From positions 107,055,110 through 107,119,109 of the forward strand of contig JAYESD010000001.1 in the NCBI GenBank assembly GCA_036927565.1: DNA of 64,000 nucleotides, in the 5' to 3' direction. The DNA is from Tuctoria greenei (taxonomy: Eukaryota > Streptophyta > Magnoliopsida > Poales > Poaceae). The notes below the pieces were generated by a model. It was given only the letters and a program-made list of their open reading frames with translations, was not told the origin of the DNA and did not search any database. Positions 35,095 to 47,108 of the stretch are shown here, piece by piece (positions within the stretch are counted from its first letter, which is position 1; each line of letters starts with the position of its first letter). The position numbers and the translations under genes are program-made.

Positions 35095-38000
35095 TGTCTA
35101 TGGGGACAAGAATCCCGACATCCGAGGATCTCATTGGGTGGTGTCGTGCGATGCGACACCCAACAATATACAAGAACAGAACGAGAATAAAATACAAGAC
35201 GAAGTCTTTTAGTTATCATACAGCGGAAGTTTTACAATACTAGCGGAAGGAAATAAACATATATATCATAGCTACGCTCTCAGCACTAGCTATGCAAAAG
35301 CAAAGTCATCCATGCCCTGGATACTTCGCACTAGCAACACCCAAATCACGGCGGCGTGCAGGGTTCCCACTCGGCTGTACACCCTGGAGGGGGTGCAGCC
35401 TCATCATCAAACCCTTCATCAATCGTATAACCTGCAAAAACTCATTAACTGCAAACATGAGCATAAGGCTCAACAAGACTAACCCGTCTCACTAGACATA
35501 TGCAAGGGTGAACACTAAGCATAGGTAAGGTGAAGCATAAACGACTCGCCTACAAGTGAATCCTTATAATCTGGTTTTAAGTAGCAAATGACATTCTCCA
35601 AGCACGACACATCATAGACTCCACAGTCAAACAAGAAACACTTTGCCGATGATATGACATGCCCAGAGCACATAATGCTATTACAGCTAAAGTATGGGGA
35701 AACTGTAAACTTTAATTTTGCTATCTCTAAGTCACACAAGGTTGCAAAGCAATTATAATTCAATACAATATATTTTGCTGGCTTCTTTAGTATTTACTAC
35801 GTCACGGCGCAGTGAACAAGTGGTACTCTATTACCGCGAGGGACGGTGATTGCAATCAGGACACACCCGGACAACACGACACATACGCCGTTCAGAAGTG
35901 TCAGTGAATACACCAGTACCTACGTAACACTTCAGTACTAGTCGTATATGGCCACCTTTCACAAGAAACCCAAACGCTGAGCCCGTCTCACCTCCGCGAA
36001 CAGAAGGTCTCCACACGGAACACCTCTTACCTCCGCCGACCGATTTACACCTTGCTGTCATCAACCGACCCCTATCGATGGTGAGTTAATGGGCCTCGAC
36101 ATCCCAGTTATCGAGTTACGTCAGTTTACTGGATTCCATATGTCCATTATGTTGCCGGTACAAGTCAAGCTTGTTCGAAGGGGCCACATACAGACGGGCC
36201 TTAACTGACCAGTCAGAGCTATGCGACCCAGACCATGTCTTCCCGCTTCCTATCCATCTCTGACCATTCTCGAGTTTAGATGTAATAGTTATTTTCTATA
36301 AATGTTATCCCTATTTAAATGAGTGTAAATTTCTTTCTCGCGAGTAGATTCCAACTACTCGACTTCTACCGGTTTACCTACAACATTAGCATAGCCATTC
36401 TACACGTCGAGTTATTAACCTACCCAATTAACCAATGGGATTGTGGGTCACGCATCTGGAGTACTCAAGCATCCTAAACGTAATGCACAATTCATATGCT
36501 AATCATCATAGTGATAAAGTAAAACTTTTTAAACGACTTAAATGCAAACCAGGGCTTGCTTGAATGCAGGTCAGAGTCAGGGTTAGTATCCGGCAGATGT
36601 ACTTCCAAGGCCTCTGGTTCCTCCTCGACTTCGGTCACTATACGATATGCATATAATATGTATATGACTGACTTTGAAAAATAATTACTACCATGACCAT
36701 AATTTAATCTATGGTGATCATTATATGATAATGACCTAATTGGCTTTGGAACTTTGATGGTAGATAATAGGGAATATGATAGAAGCTCTTGCAAAGAACG
36801 GGATATGATCAAAGTATTTTGTTGTCTATAAAATTATGGCAAGCAATAAACTTACAAGAATTTTAGAGAAGAAACTGTAGCTTGAACATAGCTGCCAGTT
36901 GATAATCATGATAGAGGAAGTTGTCTTGGTTCTATCAAAATTTGGTTTCAAAAATTTCTAAGCCTTGGTGAAGAAGTTATTGAATTTTAAAGTTGGAAAG
37001 AATTTCTGGAATTATTTTATAATTGAATTTTTAGCTTTTCAATTAATATTCAGTTTGCAACTGAATTAGGACTAGGAGACTAGGTCAATTAAATCCAAGA
37101 TTTTTACAGCAACTAGTTTATGACTATAGGAAGGCTCAGTCCAAATTTGGGACATAATAAAGCAACTGGACATATGTAAAAATTCAATAACTGAATAAGG
37201 TAATTGAACTATACAGCGGGTTATACAGGTGCAATGGCTCCCAAACTTTTTCTGGATGTCAAGAATAGGACAATGTATTTTATGTGAATTTTGTGGATTT
37301 GTCTAGTAGCTAGTTCACATGGAAAAATTGTATTTGCATTTGGAATGATTGTTTTCTACAGCACTTAAATGGGAGTTTCACAGAACCTAATTGGTACTGA
37401 CAGAAACTAGAGCTCAAGGGATTTCAAACAAAATTTGTTTGATTATTTTTGGAGCAGTCTACAGAGAGATATTGATTTTTCAACTTTGGAAATGGTTCTG
37501 CACATAATTGGAGATTGCAGTCTTTAAATTTGGTGCCAGGGCCCACTGGATTTTAAATCAGCCAATCAGGAGCAAGCCACACCGGGGGCCATAAATACTC
37601 CCACGTGGCCGCATTAAATCCCTGTCGACAGACTGATCTGGGCGCCTTTGCACTCGCTGGCATGTGGGACCCTTGAATCTTGCCTTCTTCAACCTCTGGC
37701 CACGGCTCGGGTGGCGGCGTTTTCGTCGGCGATAGCTTCCGTCCCACGGGAGGCCTCGGTACTTGCCGCCCCACCCTATTTTCGCGCTGGGAACATGGTG
37801 GACCAGCTCCAGACGGTGATGGGTGACCGGAAAACCATTCCCGATGGCGGCGGCGGGTGCTAAGGTTTCGGTTATGTCGAGACCCTCGATTCCCTAGCTA
37901 AAACTCTCGTTTGAAAGCTCAGGAAGCATCATGGAAGCATGGGAAAGAGTTTAGGAGGGACTAGAGCTCGTGCCATAGCTGGCAACACCAAGGTCGACGG

Positions 38001-39321
38001 TGAACCGAGCTCCATCAATGGCGGAAGGGGAAAAATCGGATAGCTAGTTAATTAGTCGATGGTTTTTTCTTATTTTTGGAGGGAAGGTGCGCTAGGATAC
38101 GTAGATCATGTCGTCTAACTGGATCAAATAAATTTTGTGCATACAATCGGAATTAAACCGATGAACTAGCTTCGAAGCTATAAAAGTACTTCGGTAATTT
38201 ACAGAATACAGAGGCTAGGATGCACGATAGGAGTTCAAATTTAACCAGAAGCTGCACGAGATCGTTGCGCACCTTTTTCCTATAGACTGTAGAGGACGGG
38301 GACGCTTGTATCGGCGGTGAGGCTGAGTGGCGTCGGGCGGCGCTGAGGTGATCGCAGCGGTGAGAAAATGGCGCAGCGCGATGAAAGGTGATACGGTGAG
38401 GGACTTCGGTTGACGGGGGTGAAGTTATAGTCTTCACCGCAGTAGATAATGATGCCGGGGGCAGCTGGAGGCAACCGACGGCCGATCGGCGCGCTGGGGG
38501 GCATGCAGCGTCGTGGTGTCGCGGGGAGAAAGAAACAGGGGCTGTTAAACGGTCTCCACGGCTGACATGTGGGCCCCACCGCTCTCCCTTATCTGTTCCT
38601 CTAAATTCCACCTCAAACAGTGTCCAAAAATTCACAAAATTTACAGACAGGCTAAGAAAAATAAGAGGAACTCAAATCTGCAATCAGATTTCAATCTGGA
38701 CATAGTTTGTTTCAAATTTAAAATCAAATTTGAATTCTAACATATTTATAAACCTCATTGAAATAAATAGTAGCTGAGGTCCATAAATCTCCAAACATTG
38801 AAACAAAGCTCCCTGAACCATAAAAGGTGTAAGGAAAAATTGTGGGTTGATTTGGGCAAGGTTCAGTGCAAAGCTAAATTTATCAACGCGAAATGAATCC
38901 TTTGTACGTGTCCAAATAAGTGGAAGACGTACTTCAACAATCTTGAAAATTTTCTGAGAAGCTATTTAAGATATTTAAGAGGCCAAGGAAAAATTTGAAG
39001 CCTTGGATTTGAATCTTTTTGGCATGGCCAAATATGCATAGCAACATAATCACATTACATTTGATTTGATTTTTATATTGCTGCAATATAATTAGCCCTA
39101 GCCATCTCAATTAATTAAATTCCCAACTTTGCAGAAAGGTTTAATTAAAATGTTCTAGGATTAGAGTGAAGTCCAGTCCTCATGTTAATAAGATTAAACA
39201 TGAGTAGAAGAAAACTTTTCAGTGAGGTCAAGTTCATGTGCATAACTATATTGAACCCCATTATGTTTGATAAACAACTTGTAGCTGAACTTCACAAGAA
39301 AGGAAAAAGTGGGATTTTACA
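35095..39321 (-). repeat. LTR3, 5' LTR of the Tekay array (4,227 bp)
   Basis: TG at 35095 to CA at 39320-39321. From its second 400 bp on it differs from LTR1 and LTR2 clearly more than those two differ from each other. GC-rich blocks near 37640-37860 and 38280-38580 again produce meaningless small ORFs. No gene is seen. Confidence 0.9.
38423..38430 (-). promoter_or_regulatory. Mutated TATA position in LTR3
   Basis: On the minus strand this reads CTATAACT, where LTR1 and LTR2 have CTATAAAT. LTR3 is the 5' LTR of INT2, so the promoter expected to drive the array from the right is weakened. Confidence 0.55.
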
Positions 39322-39540
39322 AAGTGCCGTATTCAACATTGCTTCCTTAAGAAACAGAACACAAGGCATCACTACTCTTCCATAAGAAATAGAGCACATA
39401 GGACAACTGAAAGTCAAATTTTCACTCAAATGGCAATATTTTCACACATTTGAGAATATATCACACAAATATCCAAATGGAAGTCAAATTTCACTCAATT
39501 GACCATATTTTCATATATTTGAGCATATTTACACACAATC
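39322..39540. other. AT-rich flank right of the Tekay array
   Basis: The old insertion site. It includes imperfect repeats of TCAAATTTTCACTCAA and CATATTTGAGCATAT-like sequence. It may be intron or 3' untranslated sequence of the CACTA remnant that follows; nothing else is seen. Confidence 0.4.
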
Positions 39541-40056
39541 AATTTGGTATTTTACGTTGTTGTCTTGGTTCTTTGAAATTCTTGACTTTTTCATGGCGGC
39601 TGTTCTGCAAGTAAGGAAGTTTGTTGCCCGATGGTAGTCTTGGCTTGATCATCGAGGTGACAAAAGGATGAATCTCATAAAATTTATCAAACTCTTCCTC
39701 ATCAACAGCATTCTTGACTCCGACGATTCGTCATTTTCCATGTATAACCACCTTATGTTTTTTTTTGTTGTGTCTGGAACATAGAACACTTAAGTGACGT
39801 GTTCTGCTAACACGAAAGGCTTTGACTTATATCCTTGACGGTTAATATCGACGCTAGTGAACCCATACTTGTCTTTTACAACACATTTGATTCCATCAAC
39901 CCAGTTGCAACAGAAAAGAGGAATCTTGAATGCTTGAAAGTAAAGCTCCCAAATCTCTTGTATTTGACCATAGTACATGTCTTTGTCTTGACCCGCACAA
40001 TTTAGGCATCAACACAGAAACAACTATTCTGATACTTTCTTTTCTTATCTTGTTCT
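39541..40056 (-). pseudogene. CACTA-type protein fragment (DUF4216-like)
   Basis: On the minus strand, 39790-39978 encodes a segment with Cys-Asn-Trp-Val-Asp, then Tyr-Gly-Phe-Thr-Ser-Val-Asp and Gly-Tyr-Lys...Pro-Phe-Val-Leu-Ala. I recognise this as the DUF4216-type domain of plant CACTA second ORFs. The same protein continues, after stops near 39790 and 39735 and a frameshift between them, to an Arg/Pro-rich end near 39545. It is cut off upstream by the family X LTR at 40057. It is a separate, opposite-strand remnant, not part of the element at 1-1963. Confidence 0.75.
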
Positions 40057-40780
40057 TGTGACATCCGGTTCCGAAAATGAACCAAGTGAACGCATATGTG
40101 TGCCCAGGACGTTCAACACACATACACGAGTGCATTCACAAAAGGATATACAGAAAATTAACACAAAACAAGATTAAATAAACTCATTTATTACAAAATT
40201 CATAATATCCTCGAATAAATGGTCTAATGAATATTAATGATAAGTTTGAACTAATGCAGCAGAATTAAACTAATTAAACAACTAAGCAGCTGAGCAAAGG
40301 GTATAGCGCAACTCCAACACTCCACAGACAAAGCTAATGGTAGACACGACCTACAACTACGCATTATCATCATTATACTCCCAATCCTGACCTGGAACTA
40401 TTGGTGGGGGAATTGCAGGGGTGAGTACATGTCGTACTCTGCAAGTGTGGAAAGTATGACATGTAGCTGATTCAAATGACGAATATAACAATGGATAAGT
40501 GCTGAAAATTACATTAAAACGTTTGAAAAGCAATATATTATATGTATGTGAAGTAAACCCATCATGAACCATGTAATCATCATAATACCACTCCATAATT
40601 CATTACCATCATCCATATTCCAGACTTCTCATTACCAATAACCATAATCAATATTGAAATTTAATTCATAACCATCCATAACCATATTGTCAACTATAAT
40701 CATTACCAACCATAACCATCCAAAATCCCAATTTCCCTCTAATCATGGAAGTTGTCTAGGTGCTCATAACAGGGAGCACG

Positions 40781-40816
40781 ACTATCATGATAGTTTTATT
40801 AAACTCTGCAGAGTTT
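40781..40816 (-). terminator. AATAAA signal between two perfect palindromes
   Basis: ACTATCATGATAGT (40781-40794), TTTATT (40795-40800, AATAAA on the minus strand) and AAACTCTGCAGAGTTT (40801-40816) are directly adjacent, with no spacer. The hexamer is in the right orientation for polyadenylation of the minus-strand transcript. The hairpin function is inferred. Confidence 0.5.
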
Positions 40817-42217
40817 GTACAACTTTACCCGTCGGCGACTAAAGAAAACTACGATTATGCCAAAACACTACCATAGGTGTATGGCCAAGAGATCACAGAA
40901 TAGCTTTTACAAAGTGATTACTAGCCTATTTAGACCCCACTGAGGTTTCACCGGTGGTGATGTCTCTTACAAAGCACATCATCAACCAAGGGCCCCCTCT
41001 TAAACCAAACGAATCCCAGGGTAGTCCCACCAATCATTAACAAAGCCAATCTGACTACCCCTTCCCCGAGCATCCTTAATGGTCCAAATAGCACTGACAA
41101 AGTACTAATTAATCAGCTACGCCGCACCCATACTTGGCCTCGTGGTGGCACTGTAGTCCTAGCTTATTCTCGCATGAACCGGTCCTTAGATCTAAAGCAA
41201 GCAAACCACCATAACACCCAACCCATCAACATACCAGGCTTGCTTAGATCACACGTTACCATATCATATTAACCAGTTCATGTTAATCAAATCTCATAAA
41301 TGCAAAATTAAGTTTAGTGGTATAGTGGTTTTCCCATCCCAATTAATTAAGCGAAGCAAAAAGGTAAAGATCCCATCCCGTCTCTCTACCATAAATTTCC
41401 AGGTGACAAGGGTGGTTAAACAAAGTTAGTAACCTTCCTATCGTGGGATCCCCATCAAATTGACATAAGCATGCAATTTTGCGAACAAACCATTTATTTT
41501 AGAAACAGGATCAATATGCTTCAAGGACACTTGCCTTGCTCTTGGGATTGGTTCGGGTCAAAGCCTTCAAACTCTTGGTGCGGGAGATCCTCCGCGGCAC
41601 TCTATAGTGCAAATCCGTCTAAGCCGCACAATAAACATACAAGACAAGAAACACAATCAAAAAGTGCACTTATATTACTCAATATGACATGGCATGCATG
41701 ATTAATGCAAATTCAAGGTGGAACTTGTTAATGAGTTGTTAATGATGTTTATTAACTAGTTCTAAGAGCTTTTAACAAGTTATTACAGGTTTGGAGCTGA
41801 TTCGAGTCAATTCAAAATTAATTCAATAGAAATTAACCAGTAAAATCGGACTATACCGCTAGCGACCGGACAAGTCCGCACTAGGGTTTTCTAGATCGAC
41901 ATGAATTTGGAGATTTGGGGTTGAATTTACGTAAGGAGAAGAAAGTAGAAGGTATACCATGTGTTTAGGACTCCAAGGAATCAAGGATCATGGAGGCGAC
42001 ACATGGATCTTGACGATCTAGGGTTGATGAAGAACTTGACGGTGAACTGTTGACGAATAACGCAATGCTTATGGAGATCTTGATCCTCTTTTGTTTCCTC
42101 CTCTTCTTCTTCTTGCTCTAGATCTCCTTCTCCCTACTTGGTGGAGGCTACTCACGAGCTAGGGTTTGGGTGAGGTTGAAATGTGGCAAATAGATGTCAA
42201 GCCATGGGGTGGGGTTA

Positions 42218-42225
42218 TTTATATA
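42218..42225 (-). promoter_or_regulatory. TATA box of family X LTR
   Basis: TATATAAA on the minus strand within CTATATAAATAACC, followed by a CT/GA-rich leader. It puts the start site near 42185. Confidence 0.6.
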
Positions 42226-42373
42226 GAGGTGGAGGCTAGGGTTAGATGGATTTCGAGTTTGAGATGAGTAGGGGTCGGTTTACAGTCCCACATGGGCTCT
42301 AAAAGAGTTAGGCACGACATCCCAAGGCCCACTTAACGTAAAACCCAAGAAACAAGTCATGAAAAAAAAGATC

Positions 42374-43253
42374 TGTAGGATCGAAGAGCACGTGAAAAAG
42401 CTACCTGAGGGGGGGTGTGAATGGTAGATTTAAAAAAAATCTTACGCGGCGGAAACAATTAAATCCCAACCCCTTCGGCCGGAAAACGATTTGTTGAATA
42501 AATCATATGTGAGACTAATCTAAATGTGTTTAACTGTGACAAAAGTAATAGATATCAGAGAGGATCAAGTCACGAAGATGACACAACAAGAATCACTCAA
42601 ATCCGTCGAGAGAAACTCAAGCTACGATTGAAAGGTCGAATAAAGGTCAATCTGTCCTACCTGAGAAAAAACAGATCTGTAATACTGCAAAGAAACTTGT
42701 GTAGATCAAAAACCACAAATCCAATGACCGTGAAATTTTGACAGATGATAGAAACTCAAGTTTTGAAGACAACTCAAAAAGAATCACGTAAATTGGATCT
42801 GTAAAACTCGAGTTAGGATAAAACCACCAACGAAAGGTAGTGCTGTCCAGAAACTCGACAAGTAAAACTTGTCTGGAACAAGTCGGATGGACAAGGCACA
42901 AAAGTTCCTTCAAACTACGAATTTTATTCAATAGAACACAAGAGGAACAGCCCCAAAAGCCAAAAGCCAGAGCTAGAAAAATATGTCAGAGCTAACTAAC
43001 ATAGGTCGGACCTAGCGAAACATATCAGAACTTAACAAATACATGCCAGAGCTATCAAAGACATGCCGGAGCTAAAGACAACGCTCAACGGAGCTACCCA
43101 AAAACATGTTGGATCTTGACAAAACAAGTCGGACCTATTGTCGGACCTTGCAGAAACTCAGAGCTAGAGTCAGATCTTGCTAAAAAGATGTTATGGCAGC
43201 ATTCAAAACTTTTATTGTCAAACCCAATGTATTCAACACACATAGGTCTCACA
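42374..43253 (-). repeat. copia3 3' LTR with internal deletion
   Basis: Begins TGTAGGATCG and ends GGTCTCACA like the copia1 LTRs but is only 880 bp. The sequence jumps at about 42958 from the ACAGCCCCAAA stretch to the CGGAGCT repeat block, skipping roughly 900 bp that include the TATA. AGATC (42369-42373) is the presumed target duplication; its partner is outside the window. Confidence 0.8.
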
Positions 43254-43450
43254 ATCCCCCCCTTGATGAATGCATTGACAACACCACTTAAGATCTGAAC
43301 ATTGACTTATTCACATTAAGAGTTTTAAAAATGATTTCTCCCCCTTTGTAAAACAAAAATAAAATGAGAAAAAAGAAATTCTCCCCCTGAGAAGAATCGT
43401 GCCAAAAACAATTGTGAATATGTGCAATGTGTAATAAATTTCTCCCCCTT
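43254..43450 (-). mobile_element. copia3 internal region, left visible part
   Basis: Starts with the polypurine tract (reverse complement of ATCCCCCCCTTGATG) and matches copia1 from 27078 on, including two CTCCCCCTTTG-type tracts. It is broken at 43450 by copia2 and resumes at 63869. Confidence 0.85.
43446..43450. other. Target-site duplication of copia2, left copy (CCCTT)
   Basis: CCCTT at 43446-43450 and at 63869-63873, in copia3 sequence on both sides. Confidence 0.85.
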
Positions 43451-43815
43451 AGAAAGCATATAGGCCCCCATGAGGTATGGTTTCGGTGATTAATGATAAC
43501 CATTGGATATTACTAATGAGTTTGTGGATGCAAGATCTCTCATATCACTCATCACACTTATTGAACTCGATATGTATATCATCTACTGCTCATTGGATAC
43601 AATTGGAGACCCCTCAACGAACTATTTCACAGGGCCAATCGATTTTTATGAAGACTAAGTGAACAAGCACATATGTCAAATTTATTCCATCGAAATTGAC
43701 AGCGCTCAAGACATGGTCATCATCAGAAGAACATTTCAAACCAATGTCTAAGAGGTCACTTGAACAAATTCCAAAAGAATAACCTAGGACAACTCAAAGC
43801 AGACAAAATCTACTC

Positions 43816-44186
43816 ACCGGATCATCTGATGTATCCAAAAAGACTACATTGGTCGAGTTGGCTCAACAGCAGAAAAAGACCTCAGACTTGAGTACACACC
43901 AGATCATCCGATGATGAAGCAAGTGTTACATCGGTCGATCACTACAGTAAGCAATTTCCCTAGACCAAGTGTAACACCGGACCATCTGATGTACAATTAT
44001 AACACATCGGTGAATCACTCCAGTAAGCATTATTTTTGGACCAATTCTAGATGAAGTGTCACCAGATCATCCGATGATGAGGCAAGTGTTATGTCGGTCG
44101 AACAACGGTCATATCTGACACAGTGACATCAGCTAATTTGGATTCGACCGATGACAACTGAAGGGAGAACATCGGATAATCCGGTG
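43816..44186. repeat. CCGGATCATCCGATG-type palindromic repeats in copia2 U3
   Basis: Variants centre near 43824, 43906, 43984, 44068 and 44178, roughly 80-110 bp apart, interspersed with (A)CATCGGTCGA and CAGTAAGCA motifs. They lie just upstream of the TATA-like box, so they are candidate enhancer or protein-binding sites. The right LTR keeps the set at about 62800-63175. Confidence 0.7.
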
Positions 44187-44241
44187 TTTGCAGAACTGTG
44201 ATGTCAGCCTACTTTTCCAACGGCTATTTCGTGGAAGCTGG

Positions 44242-44250
44242 CTATTTATA
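44242..44250 (+). promoter_or_regulatory. TATA-like box of copia2 5' LTR
   Basis: CTATTTATA, repeated at 52489-52497 in the partial LTR and 63229-63237 in the right LTR. Confidence 0.55.
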
Positions 44251-44919
44251 CCCCTTCAAACAGCCATTTCGATAAGTCTTGATACCCAGATCTTCTCTAC
44301 ACATTACCAAGCATTCAAGACATTGAGCTACCACTTCTACATCATTTACACCACTTGTACACCATGAGATAGGCTAGAACTTGCTAGAGATGATGCTTGT
44401 GTGCTTCCATTCTTGGTCATTGGAGTCTCTAGTGTAGTGAGTGCTATAAGGGGGTGTCTCTTGGTGATTACATTCACTGTGTAACAGTCGGTGATTGAAG
44501 AGAGCCATCCAGAGCTTGCCAAGACGGTTGTGGAAGCCCGGAGGATCAAACTTGTACAAGGCTTGAGCTCCACCTTGTCGGGGTTGGCGAACGGAGACTT
44601 TTAGTGAAGATCCCTGGTCTCGGTGACTTGGGAGTGGCTATACCCTTTGGTGGGTGCCACACCGTGGATGTAGTAAGGTCTTGACGATCTTGCCGAACCA
44701 CGGGATAAATCTCCGTGTCTTCGTGTCTCCTCGGGAGTTTGAACACTCTTAATTTCCTCTTACACTTATGCATTTCATATACCGCAAAATTACTATTCAC
44801 TGGAATGCATAGGTTGTTTGCATAGGGAATTGTGCTTTTAGTAGTTAAGTTTTTATTGCTTTAATTTTTGAAAAGAAGCCCAATTCACCCCCCCCACTTG
44901 GGCATTCGATCCTTACAAT

Positions 44920-44931
44920 TGGTATCAGAGC
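44920..44931 (+). other. copia2 primer-binding site
   Basis: TGGTATCAGAGC two bases after the LTR end; repeated at 53167 in unit 2. Confidence 0.85.
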
Positions 44932-44977
44932 AAGGTTGCTCATTGGATTATTCTAGCTTCACCGCTAGAGAGCTAAA

Positions 44978-47096
44978 ATGGACAAGATTGGGCGTTCGGT
45001 TCCCATCTTCGAGGGCAAGAACTTTGCCTATTGGAAAGAACACATGCATGCTTATCTAGAGGCTATTGCTCCTGAGGTGTGGGAAGCGACCCATGCAGGG
45101 TTTAGTGAGCACAACTATATAGGTGACCAAGTCAAGTGGGATGCAAAAGCAAGAAATGCTATTTATGAATGCATTAGTCAAGATGTGTTTGCTAGGATTG
45201 CTAGCAAAGAAAAAGCTTGTGAAATTTGGGCTTGCTTGATTGGAATTCATGAGGGTTCCTCTCGTGTTAAAAAACTAAAGTATAATATGCTTAAGGCCAA
45301 ATATGATGAGTTCAAAATGCTACCTCATGAAAATGTCAATGAAATGTTTTCTTGCTTGAATGTGCTTATTGAGGAAATTAATGCTCTTGATATTGCTTCT
45401 CTTGGCAAGGGACTCATCAACCGCAAGATCCTTATGCTCCTTCCTAAGCCAAAGTACAACATCATCAACTCCATGCTTCAAAGGAATCTCTTGATCACAT
45501 TGAAGTTTTGGATTTTATTGGAGAGATTCACGCTCATGAGATGACTGTGCTTGGGATGATGGAGGAATCATCTTCAAAGACAATTGCTCTAAAGGCTTCC
45601 ACCATGAAAACAAGTCTCAAGAAAAAGAAAGTGGTTGAGCCTAGCTCAAGTGAAGAAGAGCAAGCATCAAGTGAAGATGACGATGATGAGCTTGCATTGA
45701 TGATGAGAAAATTCTCTCGCTTAAACTCCAAGATTGCCAAGAAGGGATACACCTTTGATCCCAAAAAGAAAGCATTTCTACCAAGGAGAGATGACGACAA
45801 GACTTGCTATAATTGTGGTGAGCCACATCTCCTATGATTGTCCAAAACCGGACAAAATAAGAGAGAACCCCAAGGTCAAGCATCACAAGCTTGAGGATGG
45901 TGAGGATGATGAAGATGACAAGCCCGAACCAAGATTCTTTGGGAAGAAGAAGCATGAAAAAAGCAAAAAGGCAAAACTCTTCCCAAAGAAGATAAAAGGT
46001 CCACAAAAGGTGTTCATGTGTGAGGCAAATGAATGGATCACCGACGAAGAATCTATTGATGAAGAGAGTGAAGCAGAAGAAGAGAGCTTGGCCGGCCTTG
46101 CCATTGCCAACAATGATGATTCATCTCTTCATCCACCTCCCATGTGCCTCATGGCCAAAGGTAACACCAAGGTATGTGATGACTCTAGCGATGATGAGCT
46201 TTCCCCCGATGAATTAACTTCATTGATAAATGAATACCACACTATCATTAAAAGGGAAAAGAGTAAGGTCACGGATCTTGAAGAAGCTCATGCTAAGCTT
46301 GAGAGTGCTAACCTCGATTTGCTTGACAAGTATGAAAGCATAATTAAGGAGCATGACACACTCAAATCTTATGTCAAGCAAGTTGAGGAGGATAAGGCTC
46401 AAATCAAGATAGATCATCATGAGCTTGACATAGCACACCAAGCACTCTTGGGAAAGCACAATGAGTTAATCCAAGAGCATCAAGTACTTAACCTTGCTAA
46501 TGAAGTTCCTGCTCAAGAATTTAAAACTATAAAGAAAGAAACCCTTAATGATAAGGTATCTATTGTTTTTCATGCCACTAATGTCTTGCATAAGTCTTTG
46601 CCTTTGAAAGAAAATGCCAGGGGGAAGGATTTGATGGATGAAATTGAAAGTCTCCGCACTAGTGTGGCAAAACTATCTAAGGGAGAAGTCAAGCACAAAG
46701 AATCATCTTCCAACAAACAAGGGCCTTCAACAAGAGAGGACTTGGATCCTTGCCGGTGCCTAACAAGGGAAAGGTGCCCTCACCGGAGCTTAGAACCAGC
46801 TTCATCAAGGAAGTTGGTTCCTATTGCTAACATTGTGAGGTCACTGGTCACCATACAAGGTAGTGTCCTCTTCCTAACCGGCCTTCTCCAAAATTGCCTA
46901 CTAACTACAAGTTTACCTTTAATGATCATTACTATCTCTTAAGTAAAGTAGATGGCAAGGTGAAGGCAACGTTCATTGGCAAGGACATGAAGGGCATGAA
47001 GGGGAAACTCCCCAAGCAACATTGGGTCCCAAAAACACTTGTATCACACATACAATAACCTAAGTTTGCTTTGGTGCCTAAAATCAAAAATTGAAT
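44978..47096 (+). pseudogene. gag: copia2 gag, copy A (frameshifted)
   Basis: Start at ATG 44978 (Met-Asp-Lys-Ile-Gly-Arg-Ser-Val-Pro), 46 bp after the primer-binding site. The first frame to about 45478 covers the Gag core. A frameshift leads into a Ser/Glu/Asp-rich stretch with a first CCHC knuckle (CYNCGEP, about 45807-45845) broken by a second shift that looks like a 5-bp loss. The next frame has a Lys/Asp/Glu-rich segment and a long coiled coil (about 46200-46540). A further shift near 46730 precedes a second CCHC knuckle (pattern CX2CX4HX4C, about 46820-46870). Two knuckles and a coiled coil make a long Gag of about 700 residues. The same shifts occur in copy B. Confidence 0.85.
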
Positions 47097-47108
47097 TCAT
47101 GTGTGTAG

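Larger units (their letters stand above)
2281..39321 (-). mobile_element. Tekay/Del-like Ty3-gypsy tandem array: LTR1-INT1-LTR2-INT2-LTR3
   Basis: Three long LTR copies (2281-6187 truncated; 14030-18273; 35095-39321) separate two internal regions of the same family, all on the minus strand. Each internal region has a polypurine tract next to the left LTR and a tRNA-Met-type primer-binding site next to the right LTR. INT1 is 7,842 bp; INT2, without the inserted copia1, is about 7,844 bp. Gag, CCHC, protease, RT, RNase H, integrase and a C-terminal chromodomain-like segment occur in gypsy order. LTRs of about 4.2 kb and the chromodomain fit the Tekay/Del chromoviruses. The bases to the right are AAGTG; the left target duplication is lost with the LTR1 end. 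Confidence 0.85.
40057..42373 (-). repeat. LTR of family X (probably Ty3-gypsy), 3' part and R region
   Basis: It starts TGTGACATCC next to the CACTA remnant and runs to the copia3 insertion at 42374. On the minus strand a TATA (42218-42225), a transcribed leader rich in GA and CT, and an AATAAA (40795-40800) occur in LTR order, so it points leftwards. At least 2.3 kb, hence a long-LTR family. It contains degenerate CCATAA/ACCAT simple sequence (40560-40740). Its remaining U3 and internal region should lie beyond the window, past copia3. No coding sequence is seen. Confidence 0.65.
43451..44917 (+). repeat. copia2 5' LTR (1,467 bp)
   Basis: Aligned start AGAAAGCATATAGGCC (the right LTR has TGAAAGCATCTAGGCC, so the terminal TG is mutated). 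The end is CGATCCTTACA, directly before the primer-binding site. U3 carries palindromic repeats; TATA-like CTATTTATA is at 44242-44250. Differences from the right LTR include a 33-bp stretch after the TATA that the right copy lost between ATACCC repeats. Confidence 0.9.

Noticed and set aside
44918..44940. tRNA-like sequence TGGTATCAGAGC
   Set aside because: It is a retrotransposon primer-binding site; no tRNA cloverleaf surrounds it here or at the other sites (14013, 32431, 35079, 53167).
45534..46113. Antisense ORFs rich in Ser, Phe and Leu opposite copia2 gag (also 53780-54359)
   Set aside because: They are shadows of the acidic and lysine-rich coding strand.
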